Positions 1 through 8,418 of a DNA stretch of 64,000 bases are shown one piece after another. Numbering within the stretch: position 1 is the first letter of the stretch; each line of letters opens with the position of its first letter. The notes beneath the pieces are model-generated. The model worked only from the letters and a program-made list of their open reading frames with translations, searched no databases and was not told the origin of the DNA. The translations under genes and the position numbers were made by a program. The DNA lies in the NCBI GenBank assembly GCA_035642095.1, contig DASQTB010000048.1, forward strand, positions 1-64,000, given 5' to 3'. The DNA comes from DASQTB01 sp035642095. Lineage in GTDB: Bacteria > Actinomycetota > UBA4738 > CALAEC01.

Positions 1-1
1 C

Positions 2-238
2 TCGACGCTCTCCGCCGGTCGCTCCTGGGAGATGGCCGGCCGGATCACCGGGATCCAGGTGGCGAACGATGGCGGCCGCGTCTATGTCGGACTGAAAGAT
101 CGGATCGTCGTTCTCGATTCGGCCACCGGCGAAACGCTCGGCGAGCTCGATCCGGCGAACGTCGGAAGCATCGCCCAGCTCGGTCAGTCGACCCGGTCAC
201 TGGAGGAGGAGCGCACGGAGATCGAGTGCGCATGCTGA
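2..238 (+). CDS. C-terminal end of a beta-propeller-like protein, 5' partial
   Basis: The frame is open from the first base of the window, so this is the tail of a longer gene. The visible 78 residues include VYVGLKDRIVVLDSATGE, the shape of one blade of a YVTN or WD40-like propeller (strand, turn with Asp/Gly, strand). The last 20 residues are acidic and Cys-containing (ECAC at the end) and look disordered. No catalytic motif is seen. The family is inferred from one blade only; the function cannot be named from this fragment. Confidence 0.5.
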   Translation, partial: STLSAGRSWEMAGRITGIQVANDGGRVYVGLKDRIVVLDSATGETLGELDPANVGSIAQLGQSTRSLEEERTEIECAC

Positions 239-397
239 GCCGAGGACATCGTCGGGCGTCCAACCGCTCGTGCGTTTGCGTCCCGGCCGGTAAGGGAAGC
301 GGCGAAGGGGTCGAGGGCCACGTGCTTCGACCCCTGTCTGGCTGGCCGAGGACCGATCAGTCACGAGCCGGCGACCGACGGCCGACGGGCGGGAGGC

Positions 398-469
398 ATG
401 GTTCGCGTGGTGGGCGAGATCGAACTCTCGAACGAGAGGGCACTCCGCGAGATCCAGCAGGCCGGGTGA
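398..469 (+). pseudogene. N-terminal stub of a STAS-domain (anti-sigma antagonist-like) protein
   Basis: An ATG just after GGGAGG opens a 23-codon frame, MVRVVGEIELSNERALREIQ, whose pattern (hydrophobic strand, GEI-LS, then helix) is that of the first strand and helix of a STAS domain such as RsbV/SpoIIAA. It stops at TGA, and this TGA overlaps the likely GTG start of the RsbW-like gene (GTGA). The remaining two thirds of a STAS domain, including the phosphorylatable Ser, are absent. It is either a deletion remnant of an rsbV-like partner gene or a short coupled leader peptide. Confidence 0.4.
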
Positions 470-891
470 TCCGCCGTTTCCCCGCCCATCCGGCGGCGCT
501 CGGAGAGATCCGGAGGGTCGTCCGCCGCGAGGCCACAGCGGCGACCCTCGGCTCGGAGAGAGCGGAGGAGCTCACGCTGGCCGTCTCGGAGGTGTGTACC
601 AACGCCATCCGCCACGCCGGGACCCGGGAGATCCGCCTGTCCCGCCGCCGCGATGGGACGTGCGTGGTCGTCAACATCGAGGACAAGGGAGTCTTCAAGG
701 ACCGTCTCCCCATCCCGGAGCTCGAGTACGGAGGACGGGGCATCCTCCTGATGGCGGCGTTCGTCGATGAGGTCGCCATCCGCGAGGGGACGAGGAACAC
801 CCCGGGCCCTTGGGTGCGGCTGGTCAAGTGCAAGGATGGCGGATCGGGCCAGGGTGGCCGGACAGCCGGAACGCCGTTCGGGCCGGTCTAG
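466..891 (+). CDS. RsbW-like anti-sigma factor / GHKL ATPase (HATPase_c_2)
   Basis: A 141-residue single-domain GHKL protein. The N-box region reads LAVSEVCTNAIRHAG and the G1 region IEDKGVF, followed by GGRGILLMAAFVDEV (G2-like GGRG-L--), the usual order in RsbW/SpoIIAB Ser kinases that bind sigma factors or phosphorylate STAS antagonists. GTG at 466 is chosen because homologous domains start at about RRFPA; an upstream in-frame extension is Arg-rich low-complexity sequence unlike coding protein. It overlaps the stop of the STAS stub, so a switch module with a lost antagonist is likely. The target sigma factor is not in the window. Confidence 0.8.
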   Translation: MIRRFPAHPAALGEIRRVVRREATAATLGSERAEELTLAVSEVCTNAIRHAGTREIRLSRRRDGTCVVVNIEDKGVFKDRLPIPELEYGGRGILLMAAFVDEVAIREGTRNTPGPWVRLVKCKDGGSGQGGRTAGTPFGPV

Positions 892-906
892 ACGGGGGCG
901 GGATGA

Positions 907-1323
907 TCAGGTTGGTCGGGAACGAGCCGACTCGGCGGTGTCCGGCCGAGGGAGCGGCTTGGGCGAACCGATCACGGACCGGATCAGGTCGAGGAGGGCG
1001 GCCACGTTGAAGGGCTTGGTCACGTAGCCGCTAACCCCGAACCGGCCGGTCCGCTCCATCAGCTCGGGCGACTCCGCCGCGGTGACCACGATGACCGGGG
1101 GCCGGTCGCGACGGTCCCGGAGCTCCTCCAGGACTCCCCAGCCGTCGAGGACCGGCATCATCAGATCGAGGAGGATGAGATCCGGCCGCTCCTCCTCGAC
1201 GCGGCGAAGGGCGATCTGTCCGTTCAGGGCCTCGGTCGATTCGAAGCCGGCCATCCGAAGGCTCGCTCTGAGGAGCGCCAGGATGTCCGGGTTGTCGTCG
1301 ACGATCAGAACCGTGTTCCCCAC
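907..1323 (-). CDS. single-domain response regulator (CheY-like receiver)
   Basis: A 138-residue receiver domain with no output domain. Asp9/Asp10 (VDDN) form the Mg site, Asp53 (LLDLMMP) is the phosphoacceptor, T-A in VVTAAES is the switch threonine region and Lys in VTKPF completes the active site. The last 20 residues are a Pro/Arg-rich tail. It is convergent with the RsbW-like gene and lies downstream of the transporter on the same strand with about 70 bases between them. A stand-alone receiver usually relays phosphate or binds a partner protein; no cognate kinase is adjacent. Confidence 0.9.
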   Translation of the reverse strand: MGNTVLIVDDNPDILALLRASLRMAGFESTEALNGQIALRRVEEERPDLILLDLMMPVLDGWGVLEELRDRRDRPPVIVVTAAESPELMERTGRFGVSGYVTKPFNVAALLDLIRSVIGSPKPLPRPDTAESARSRPT

Positions 1324-1392
1324 GTCTCCTCCGGTTGCCAGGCTCCGAGGAGTGTCATCGGACGTAGCGACCCTCCTCCTTAGCCGCCGCTC

Positions 1393-2574
1393 CTAGAGCA
1401 GACGACCGGAGAAGAGGAGGCCCACCGGGAGGAGGAAGAGCCCGGAGACGAACAGGACCAAGCGAGGGGTGGTGGCCACGATCCACTCGTCCAGAGCCAG
1501 GATCCCCCGCGACAGGGGTCGGTACAGGAAGGCCAGGATGGCCAGGGTGACGGCGGCCACCCCGATGGCCTCGGCCAGGACGACCTGGACCCCCAGCGGG
1601 TTGCCCAGGATCATCGCCGCGACGAGGGTATCGGCCAGGGTCGTGATGTTGGCCCCGGCGATGTATGGGATGGCCTCCCGCCGCTCGATGTAGCCCTTGC
1701 TGGCCAGGGGTACGAGGACGGTGAGCGCCACCGATACGGACAACGTCAGGAGCGCGGCCAGGCATCCGAGGCCGAACATCGGCCACGGCCGCTTGAACCA
1801 GTGGGCCCGAGCCTCGGCGTGGCGCTCGCCGTCCAGCGACGGCAAGACCTGGTCCAGGAGCTTGAACGACGCCAGGATGACGGCCAAGCCGAGGGGGAAC
1901 AAGAACGGGCCCGGAAGGACGTCACCGGCCAGGCCGACGATCGGCCCCCAGACGGCATCGATCGCCGTGGTGATCTCGGCCGAGGCGTGCCACCGGATCC
2001 CGCTCAGCACGCCGGCCTTGAGGAGGCCGTAGCCGAGCAGCATTCCCGGCACGTAGACCAGCGCGGTCATCGACAGCGCCAGGACACCCATCCCGATGCT
2101 CTCACGCCGGTTCCGGCTGCGGATGGCGTAGAGGAAGCCGACCAGCAGCACGATGAACGAAGCTCCCAGGCGGGAGCCGGTCAGCATGGTGAAGGTCTGG
2201 AGCTCGTTGGTCGCTCCCGCGGCGAACAGGGTGAGGGACGCGGCGGCGACCGGGGAACCGGACAGGACCAGGTACGCGCCCAGCCAGCCGAGGCCGAGGG
2301 TGCTCACCATGTTGTCGACCGGGAAGGTGCCCTGGAGGCGAGGGGCGATGGTGCCGGCCCCGTCCTTCATCAGCTGGATGGCCAGGATGAACAGGAACAG
2401 GGCAGCCAGGAATGAGAGGACCTTCACCCCAGTGCGGAGGCGACGGCTCGGTTCTTCCACCCTCACGGTCGGCCCCGTTGGCGAGGCCGGCTGTCGGGCT
2501 TCGGTGGCGCCGTTGCCGGACCCCGGAAGGGCCTCGGTCTCGGCCTGGCGATCGATGTGGGGTTCGTTACCCAT
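1393..2574 (-). CDS. Na/Pi cotransporter (NptA/PF02690-like) family membrane protein
   Basis: About 393 residues: a 60-residue hydrophilic N-terminus followed by eight or more hydrophobic segments. Two related re-entrant motifs are visible, SGSPVAAASLTLFAAGATN and AGANITTLADTLVAA, matching the duplicated QSSSA/GANIGTT-type repeats of Na+/phosphate cotransporters; the exact QSS is degenerate, so the ion and substrate are uncertain. ATG at 2574 is preferred to GTG at 2619 because a good -10 (TATCCT, minus strand, 2609-2614) lies between them. The gene is divergent from leuS, sharing an 87-base intergenic region. No PhoU domain is attached. Confidence 0.75.
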   Translation of the reverse strand: MGNEPHIDRQAETEALPGSGNGATEARQPASPTGPTVRVEEPSRRLRTGVKVLSFLAALFLFILAIQLMKDGAGTIAPRLQGTFPVDNMVSTLGLGWLGAYLVLSGSPVAAASLTLFAAGATNELQTFTMLTGSRLGASFIVLLVGFLYAIRSRNRRESIGMGVLALSMTALVYVPGMLLGYGLLKAGVLSGIRWHASAEITTAIDAVWGPIVGLAGDVLPGPFLFPLGLAVILASFKLLDQVLPSLDGERHAEARAHWFKRPWPMFGLGCLAALLTLSVSVALTVLVPLASKGYIERREAIPYIAGANITTLADTLVAAMILGNPLGVQVVLAEAIGVAAVTLAILAFLYRPLSRGILALDEWIVATTPRLVLFVSGLFLLPVGLLFSGRLL

Positions 2575-2649
2575 AGACACGTGGTGTTCGAGGGTCCGGG
2601 ACCTCCGGAGGATACTCACCGCGGCTCATCCGCGCCAAACCGTCCTTGG

Positions 2650-2655
2650 TACCCT
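2650..2655 (+). promoter_or_regulatory. -10 box of leuS, leaderless arrangement
   Basis: TACCCT fits TANNNT and is followed by exactly six bases before the ATG of leuS at 2662. With the usual -10 to +1 distance, transcription would begin at the start codon, so no Shine-Dalgarno is needed; none is seen. Confidence 0.5.
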
Positions 2656-2661
2656 TCGAGG

Positions 2662-5091
2662 ATGGCCAGGCCGTACGACCCGAGCGAGATCGAGCCGACG
2701 TGGGCCGACCGGTGGGAGGCGGAGGAGCTGTACGCCGCAGGCGGTGACGACGACCCCCGGCCCCGGTTCTACGCGCTCGACATGTTCCCGTACCCCTCCG
2801 GAGACCTGCACATGGGCCACGCCGAGGCCTTCGCCCTGGGAGACGCCATCCCCCGGTTCAAGACCATGCAGGGCTTCAACGTGTTCCACCCGATCGGCTG
2901 GGACTCGTTCGGTCTGCCCGCCGAGAACGCCGCCATCAGGCGGGGGATCCACCCGAAGGAGTGGACGTACGCCAACATCGAGAGGCAGGCCCGCTCCTTC
3001 AAACGGTACGGAGTGTCCTTCGACTGGCGGACCCGGCTCCACACCTCCGATCCGGAGTACTACCGGTGGACGCAGTGGCTCTTCCTCCGTCTGTACGAGC
3101 GAGGCCTGGCCTACCGCAAGCTGGCCCCGGCCAACTGGTGCCCCAAGGACCAGACGGTCCTGGCCAACGAGCAGGTGGTGGGCGGGGCGTGTGAGCGATG
3201 CGGCACCCCGGTAGTTCGTAAGGACCTGACCCAGTGGTTCTTCAAGATCACCGACTACGCCCAGGCGCTCCTGGACGACATGTCGGAGCTGCCGGGGTGG
3301 AGTGACCGCGTTCTGACGATGCAGCGCAACTGGATCGGCCGATCCGACGGAGCCGAGGTCGACTTCGAGATCGCCGAAACCGGACAGAACGTCACCGTGT
3401 TCACCACCCGTCCGGACACTCTGTGGGGCGTGACCTTCTTCGTCTTCGCCCCGGAGCATCCCATGGTCGAGGAGCTGGGCCGGATGGGCGGCTCGTGGGA
3501 CCAGGTGCGCACGATGCGCGATTCGCTACAGGCCACGCCGCTCACCGCTCGGGAGCAGGCGGAATCACGGGAGGGAATCCTTCTCGGTGTCCATGCGGTG
3601 AATCCGGTGAACGGGGAGAAGGTTCCCTGCTTCGTCGCCCCATACGTGCTGATGGAGTACGGGACGGGAGCGGTCATGGGAGTGCCGGGCCACGACCAGC
3701 GGGACTTCGAGTTCGCCAGGGCGAACGGCCTCCCGGTTCGCGTGGTCATCGAACCCGAGGGCGAGACCCGGGACCCCGACGCCATGGACCGGGCATGGGA
3801 TCACGAAGGCGTGATGGTCAACTCGGGGCTGTTCGACGGAACGCCCTCGCCGGCCGGGATCGGTGACGTGATCCGTTGGCTGGAGAGCGAGGGGAAGGGA
3901 CGGGCCGCGGTGTCGTACCGGCTTCGGGACTGGCTGATCTCCCGGCAGCGCTACTGGGGATGTCCGATCCCCATCATCCACTGTCCGTCGTGCGGAGAGG
4001 TTCCCGTGCCGGACGACCAGCTGCCGGTGGAGCTCCCCGAGGACGTCGACGTCTCACCGACCGGCGAGAGCCCCCTGGCCAGGGATGAAGGCTTCGTCAA
4101 CGTCACCTGTCCCGAGTGCGGCGGCGACGCCAAGCGCGATACCGACACCATGGACACGTTCGTCGACTCCTCCTGGTACTACTACCGGTACCTGTCGCCG
4201 CGAGACGACAGGCAGCCGTTCGATTCCGAAGCCGTCCGGCGGTGGATGCCGGTGGGTCAGTACACGGGGGGCATCGAGCACGCCATCCTCCACCTGCTGT
4301 ACTCGCGCTTCATCACCAAGGTCCTGAACGACATGGGGATGATCCCCTTCCGGGAACCGTTCCCCAAGCTGCTCAACCAGGGGCAGGTGATCCTTGGAGG
4401 CGCGGCGATGAGCAAGAGCCGGGGCAACATCGTCGAACCGATGCCGATCGTGGAGAAGTACGGCGCCGACACGGTGCGGCTGACCATGCTGTTCGCCAAC
4501 AAGCCGGAGGACGATATCGACTGGGCGGACGTATCCCCTCACGGCGTCCACGATTGGCTGGGACGGGTCTGGCGAGTCGTCCACGAGGCTGGGGAACGGC
4601 AGGGGGAGGATCCCGTCGAGCTTCGGAGGCTGACCCACCGGACGATCTCCCGGGTGACGGACATGTACGAGCGGTTCCGGTTCAATGTCATCGTCGCTCA
4701 GCTGATGTCGCTGTCGAACGAGATCCGGGCCGTGCTCGACGACGGCGAACCGGCCCGCGAGTCGGTCACCGCCTTGGTGCTCATGCTGGCTCCCCTGGCC
4801 CCGTTCATCGCCGAGGAGCTGTGGCGGGAGGCGCTGGGCCAGGAGGGCTCGGTGCATCGGGCCCGGTGGCCCGCGTTCGATCCGGAGCTGGCCAGGCAGA
4901 CCACCGTCACCCTGGTGGTCCAGGTGGACGGCAAGGTCAGGGACCGCATCGAGGTGCCCACCGAGGTCTCGGAGTCCGAGGCGGAACGGCTGGCCCGGTC
5001 GTCGACGGGGGCCCTGCGAGCGATCGGGGATCGGCGGGTCGTCCGGGTGGTGGCCCGGCCGCCGAGGCTGGTCAATCTGGTCACGGGGTAG
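2662..5091 (+). CDS. leuS: leucyl-tRNA synthetase
   Basis: Charges tRNA-Leu with leucine in the cytoplasm. The 809-residue protein is of normal bacterial length. The class I signature HMGH is at residues 50-53 and the KMSKS loop appears as AMSKS at about 582-586. Between them lies the CP1 editing domain (TTRPDTLWG; YGTGAVMGVPGHDQRD). Cys pairs CERCG and CPSCG/CPECG suggest zinc ribbons. The anticodon-binding and C-terminal tRNA-binding domains are present (VQVDGKVRDRIEVP). ATG 2662 is chosen because the upstream open extension has no homology-like character and a -10 box precedes this ATG by six bases. Confidence 0.97.
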   Translation: MARPYDPSEIEPTWADRWEAEELYAAGGDDDPRPRFYALDMFPYPSGDLHMGHAEAFALGDAIPRFKTMQGFNVFHPIGWDSFGLPAENAAIRRGIHPKEWTYANIERQARSFKRYGVSFDWRTRLHTSDPEYYRWTQWLFLRLYERGLAYRKLAPANWCPKDQTVLANEQVVGGACERCGTPVVRKDLTQWFFKITDYAQALLDDMSELPGWSDRVLTMQRNWIGRSDGAEVDFEIAETGQNVTVFTTRPDTLWGVTFFVFAPEHPMVEELGRMGGSWDQVRTMRDSLQATPLTAREQAESREGILLGVHAVNPVNGEKVPCFVAPYVLMEYGTGAVMGVPGHDQRDFEFARANGLPVRVVIEPEGETRDPDAMDRAWDHEGVMVNSGLFDGTPSPAGIGDVIRWLESEGKGRAAVSYRLRDWLISRQRYWGCPIPIIHCPSCGEVPVPDDQLPVELPEDVDVSPTGESPLARDEGFVNVTCPECGGDAKRDTDTMDTFVDSSWYYYRYLSPRDDRQPFDSEAVRRWMPVGQYTGGIEHAILHLLYSRFITKVLNDMGMIPFREPFPKLLNQGQVILGGAAMSKSRGNIVEPMPIVEKYGADTVRLTMLFANKPEDDIDWADVSPHGVHDWLGRVWRVVHEAGERQGEDPVELRRLTHRTISRVTDMYERFRFNVIVAQLMSLSNEIRAVLDDGEPARESVTALVLMLAPLAPFIAEELWREALGQEGSVHRARWPAFDPELARQTTVTLVVQVDGKVRDRIEVPTEVSESEAERLARSSTGALRAIGDRRVVRVVARPPRLVNLVTG

Positions 5092-5257
5092 CCGACCGAC
5101 GGCCGCCCGCTCGCCGCGCTCCCTTGGCCGGGGGAACGGGGCTCGAGTACCATGTTTCCGTGGCCTCTCCGCGTGACCCGGCCGCGGCCCGAGGCTGAGG
5201 CCCGAGGAGGTTCCAATTTCTGAGGACTCAGGCACCCTCCCGTTCTCCCCCTTCGCC

Positions 5258-8200
5258 TTGCAGGTCCGAAGAACGACCGGGGCCGTGGTCGGCCGGCCCA
5301 TCGAGGTGGGGGCGATCCAACAGGGGCTGTCGACGGCGCTCGAAGGTCGGCTGAGCGGCGTCAGCGTGGAGGGAGAGCCGGGGATCGGAAAGACCCGCCT
5401 CCTCCTGGCTGCTTCGGAGCTAGCCCGGGGCCAGGGATTCACCACGATCGCCATCCCCGCCGACGAGGAGATCCGAGGTCCCTTCCTCGTGGCCCGGTCG
5501 ATTCTCGGGTCCCCGGACGCCTCCGCGGCCGCCGATACGGCCACGCTCGAGGCCATCGAGCGGAGCCTGGCCGCGCTCGAGGGGCGCGATGAGTCCGGGC
5601 TGGAGAGCCTCCCCGCCGATCGGCGTCTGGTCCGGACGCTCGACCTGGCGGCCGTCGCGGTTCGGTCTCTGGCCGACCAGCGACCGATGGCCCTGCTGAT
5701 CGACGATCTCCAGTGGGCCGACGACGACAGTCTCCGGCTCCTCCGCTACGTCGTCCGGGCCACGGTCGCCAGTCGCCTGTTCCTCATGCTGTCCATTCGC
5801 CCGGAGGAGCTCGCCTTCGTGAACGAGGCCGTCAACCTCCTGGCGGACATGGAGCGTCAGGGCGCGGTCCGGCGACTCAAGCTGGCGCGGTTCGGACAGG
5901 TGGAGAGCACCGAGTTCCTCCGCCAGGTGCTGGGAGGAAAGGTCGATCCGGCCAGCGCCGCCGTCATGCACGCTCAAGCCGAGGGGGTTCCGTTCATCGT
6001 CGAGGAGCTGGCCCGAGCGTATCGCGAGGCCGCCATGATCCAGGAGATCGATGGGACGTGGACCCTGGCCAAGAACGCCGAGCGACTGGTTCCCTCCAGC
6101 GTCCGGACGCTCATCTCCCGGCGAGGAGCGCGCCTCCCCGATGAGACCAGGGCCGCACTGGCTGAGGCCGCCATCCTGGGTCGTCATTTCAGCTTGAAGG
6201 ACCTCCAGGCGCTCAAGGTCCATCTCGGTGGAGGAGAGGTGACGGCGGAGGCCCTGGACGAGAAGCTACGCCCCGCAGTGGCCGCCGGGTTCCTGGTGGC
6301 CCACGGGGGGGAGTCGCCCGCCGACTACGGCTTCGCGCACGAGCAGGTCCGTGACTTCGCCACGGCAGGCCTGACTCCCACGCGACGGCGAACCATCCAC
6401 GCCGCGGTGGTGGACCTCCTGCTGGTCGGAGAGCCGGCCCCGCAGACCCTTCCCCTCCTCGCGTACCACGCCAAGGCCGCCGGCGACGCTGCCGTGTGTG
6501 TGCGCTTCGCCATGCAGGCCTCTCGGAACGCCCTCGATGCCAGCGCTCCCGAGGAGGTCCTTCGGGTAGTCGACCTGGCCCTCACGGCCGCGGGGGCGTC
6601 GAGGGACCGGATGACGCTCCTCCGGGCCCGCGATGAAGCCCTGGACATGCTGCGGCGCTCGAGCGAGCGGCTTCAAGGGCTGGCGGAGATGGCTGCCCTG
6701 GCCGAGGCCATGGGAGAGAACGAGATCGAGATGGACGTACAGCTTCGGAGAGCGGCGGCGTTCCGCCAGGCCGAGGAGTGGGAGCAGGCGGCGAAGCTGG
6801 CCGCGGGAGTCCGGGACCGGGCTGCGGAGCGAGGGGAGTCGCGGACCGAGCTCGCGGCGTGCCTGCAGCTCGGCCAGGCCCTACTCCAGACGACGCTCGG
6901 AGAGTCGTACTCGCCCCCTGAGAATGAGGTGGACGCGGACGGTGCCGAGAGGGCGTACACGCGAGCTGCCGAGCTGGCGGAGCAACTGGGAGACGAGTCC
7001 AGCCTGGCAGCTACCAACCGCGAGCTGGGGGTGATCCTCCTGGGCCGAGTCCGGACGTGGTTCGTCGGGCGGGTGATGGCAGGCGATCACATCCCGATGA
7101 TGCAGCGGGTGGCGGCGGGCGAGTCGCTCGACGAGATCCTGGAGAGCCTACCGGTGGCACCGCTGTTCCAGAAGGTCCAGGAGCGATTCGAGCGCGCGCT
7201 CCAGCTCTACGAGAAGGTCGGCGATCGCCGGGGAGCGATGTCCAGCATCATCGCCATGGCCTACTCGAACTGGGCTCCCGACATCCACCTCGGTGTGGGA
7301 GCGGGCCGGCACATCGAGGAGCTGCGCCGACTGGCTTCCCGGATGGACTCGTTCACCAAGGAGAGCGAACGGTTCGCCGCCGAGGCCCAGATGCTGTACG
7401 GGGCGCACGTGTTCGCTCAGGCCAAGGTCGTCCCCGACCTGGCGCTCTCCCGGGGGGAGGAAACCTATCGCCAGGCCCGGGTCCTGGGGGATCGAGCGCT
7501 CGAGTTCATGGCCGCCGGGGGGACCGCGCTGGCCCACCTGGACCTCGGTGAGGTTGAGGAGGCGAAGGCGTGGCTGGATCGAGCCGCCGCAGCTGCTGCG
7601 GAGAGTCCCACGCCGTTCCGGGCCCGCCAGCTCGAGACGTGGAGGGGGGTGTGGAGCGGGGCCGCAGGTGATGGAGCGGCGATGCTGACGCACCTGGACC
7701 GCGCGGTGAAGCTGGCCACGGAACAGGGCAGGCCCGCGGCCAGGTGTGAGGTCCTGGCCCGCCTGGCGTTGGAGGCGGCCCGGATGGGCGCCGCCAGCCA
7801 GGATGAGCACCTGCTGGGGGCGGCAGAGCGAGCGGCCGGCGAGGCCAAGGAGCTGAATGGGCTCCTGCCGGGCCACCCGCCGTGGGGGGCCCAGGCCGAC
7901 GCGGCCCTGGCCCGGGTGGCCCTGGCCCGGGGCGCAAGGGATGAGGCGGCGGCCGCTGCCCGGTCGGCCATGACCGCGTTCGAATCAGCTCTGACCGAAG
8001 ACGCTCATCTGGAGATCCTCCTGCCGGTGGCGGAGGCGCTCCAGGGGACCGATGATGCGGGGAAGCTTCGAGCGTTCCTCCACGTCACCCTGGCGATGAC
8101 GGCCCAACGGACCCTGGACGAGGACGTCCGGGTGCGATGGCTCCGGGGTCCAACGGGCCGAAAGCTGGTCGAGCTGTCGGGCCCGCTCGAGGGACTGGCC

Positions 8201-8416
8201 ATGAGGCCACCGGAGGATGGGCATCCTCCGGTGGAGGAGTCCGACGCCGAACTGATGCGGTTGCTGCTGGAGGGGCTCTCCAACAGGGAGATCGGGCAGC
8301 GGCTCGGGATCGAGGAGCCGGAGGTGAGGCGTCGACTGGGAGCGATGTTCTCGAGGGTCGGGGCGTCCAGCCAAGCCGAGGCGACGGCGTTCGCGTTCCG
8401 GGAGCGGGTGGTCTAG
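5258..8416 (+). CDS. AAA-ATPase/TPR LuxR-type transcriptional regulator (LAL/STAND family)
   Basis: A very large regulator of about 1,050 residues. An N-terminal AAA/STAND ATPase module has Walker A GEPGIGKTRL and Walker B LLIDDLQWADD. A long alpha-helical TPR-like middle follows (many E/A-rich helices; RFERALQLYEKVGDRRGA). The C-terminus holds a LuxR/GerE helix-turn-helix (LLLEGLSNREIGQRLGIE). Such proteins act as ATP-dependent switches that bind a ligand through the TPR region. The given start is TTG; however GAGGAGG at 5204-5210 points to an ATT codon at 5216 in the same frame, which would add MSEDSGTLPFSPFA. It is followed two bases later by the ferredoxin-cyclase gene, so the two are cotranscribed. 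Confidence 0.85.
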   Translation: MQVRRTTGAVVGRPIEVGAIQQGLSTALEGRLSGVSVEGEPGIGKTRLLLAASELARGQGFTTIAIPADEEIRGPFLVARSILGSPDASAAADTATLEAIERSLAALEGRDESGLESLPADRRLVRTLDLAAVAVRSLADQRPMALLIDDLQWADDDSLRLLRYVVRATVASRLFLMLSIRPEELAFVNEAVNLLADMERQGAVRRLKLARFGQVESTEFLRQVLGGKVDPASAAVMHAQAEGVPFIVEELARAYREAAMIQEIDGTWTLAKNAERLVPSSVRTLISRRGARLPDETRAALAEAAILGRHFSLKDLQALKVHLGGGEVTAEALDEKLRPAVAAGFLVAHGGESPADYGFAHEQVRDFATAGLTPTRRRTIHAAVVDLLLVGEPAPQTLPLLAYHAKAAGDAAVCVRFAMQASRNALDASAPEEVLRVVDLALTAAGASRDRMTLLRARDEALDMLRRSSERLQGLAEMAALAEAMGENEIEMDVQLRRAAAFRQAEEWEQAAKLAAGVRDRAAERGESRTELAACLQLGQALLQTTLGESYSPPENEVDADGAERAYTRAAELAEQLGDESSLAATNRELGVILLGRVRTWFVGRVMAGDHIPMMQRVAAGESLDEILESLPVAPLFQKVQERFERALQLYEKVGDRRGAMSSIIAMAYSNWAPDIHLGVGAGRHIEELRRLASRMDSFTKESERFAAEAQMLYGAHVFAQAKVVPDLALSRGEETYRQARVLGDRALEFMAAGGTALAHLDLGEVEEAKAWLDRAAAAAAESPTPFRARQLETWRGVWSGAAGDGAAMLTHLDRAVKLATEQGRPAARCEVLARLALEAARMGAASQDEHLLGAAERAAGEAKELNGLLPGHPPWGAQADAALARVALARGARDEAAAAARSAMTAFESALTEDAHLEILLPVAEALQGTDDAGKLRAFLHVTLAMTAQRTLDEDVRVRWLRGPTGRKLVELSGPLEGLAMRPPEDGHPPVEESDAELMRLLLEGLSNREIGQRLGIEEPEVRRRLGAMFSRVGASSQAEATAFAFRERVV

Positions 8417-8418
8417 CG

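Noticed and set aside
1801..2415. 204-codon plus-strand frame opposite the transporter
   Set aside because: Antisense shadow, very rich in Gln/Gly/Arg/Asp, with no ribosome site or motif.
4054..5556. 500-codon open frame on the minus strand opposite leuS
   Set aside because: High GC leaves few stops in this antisense frame; composition is low-complexity and leuS on the other strand is certain.
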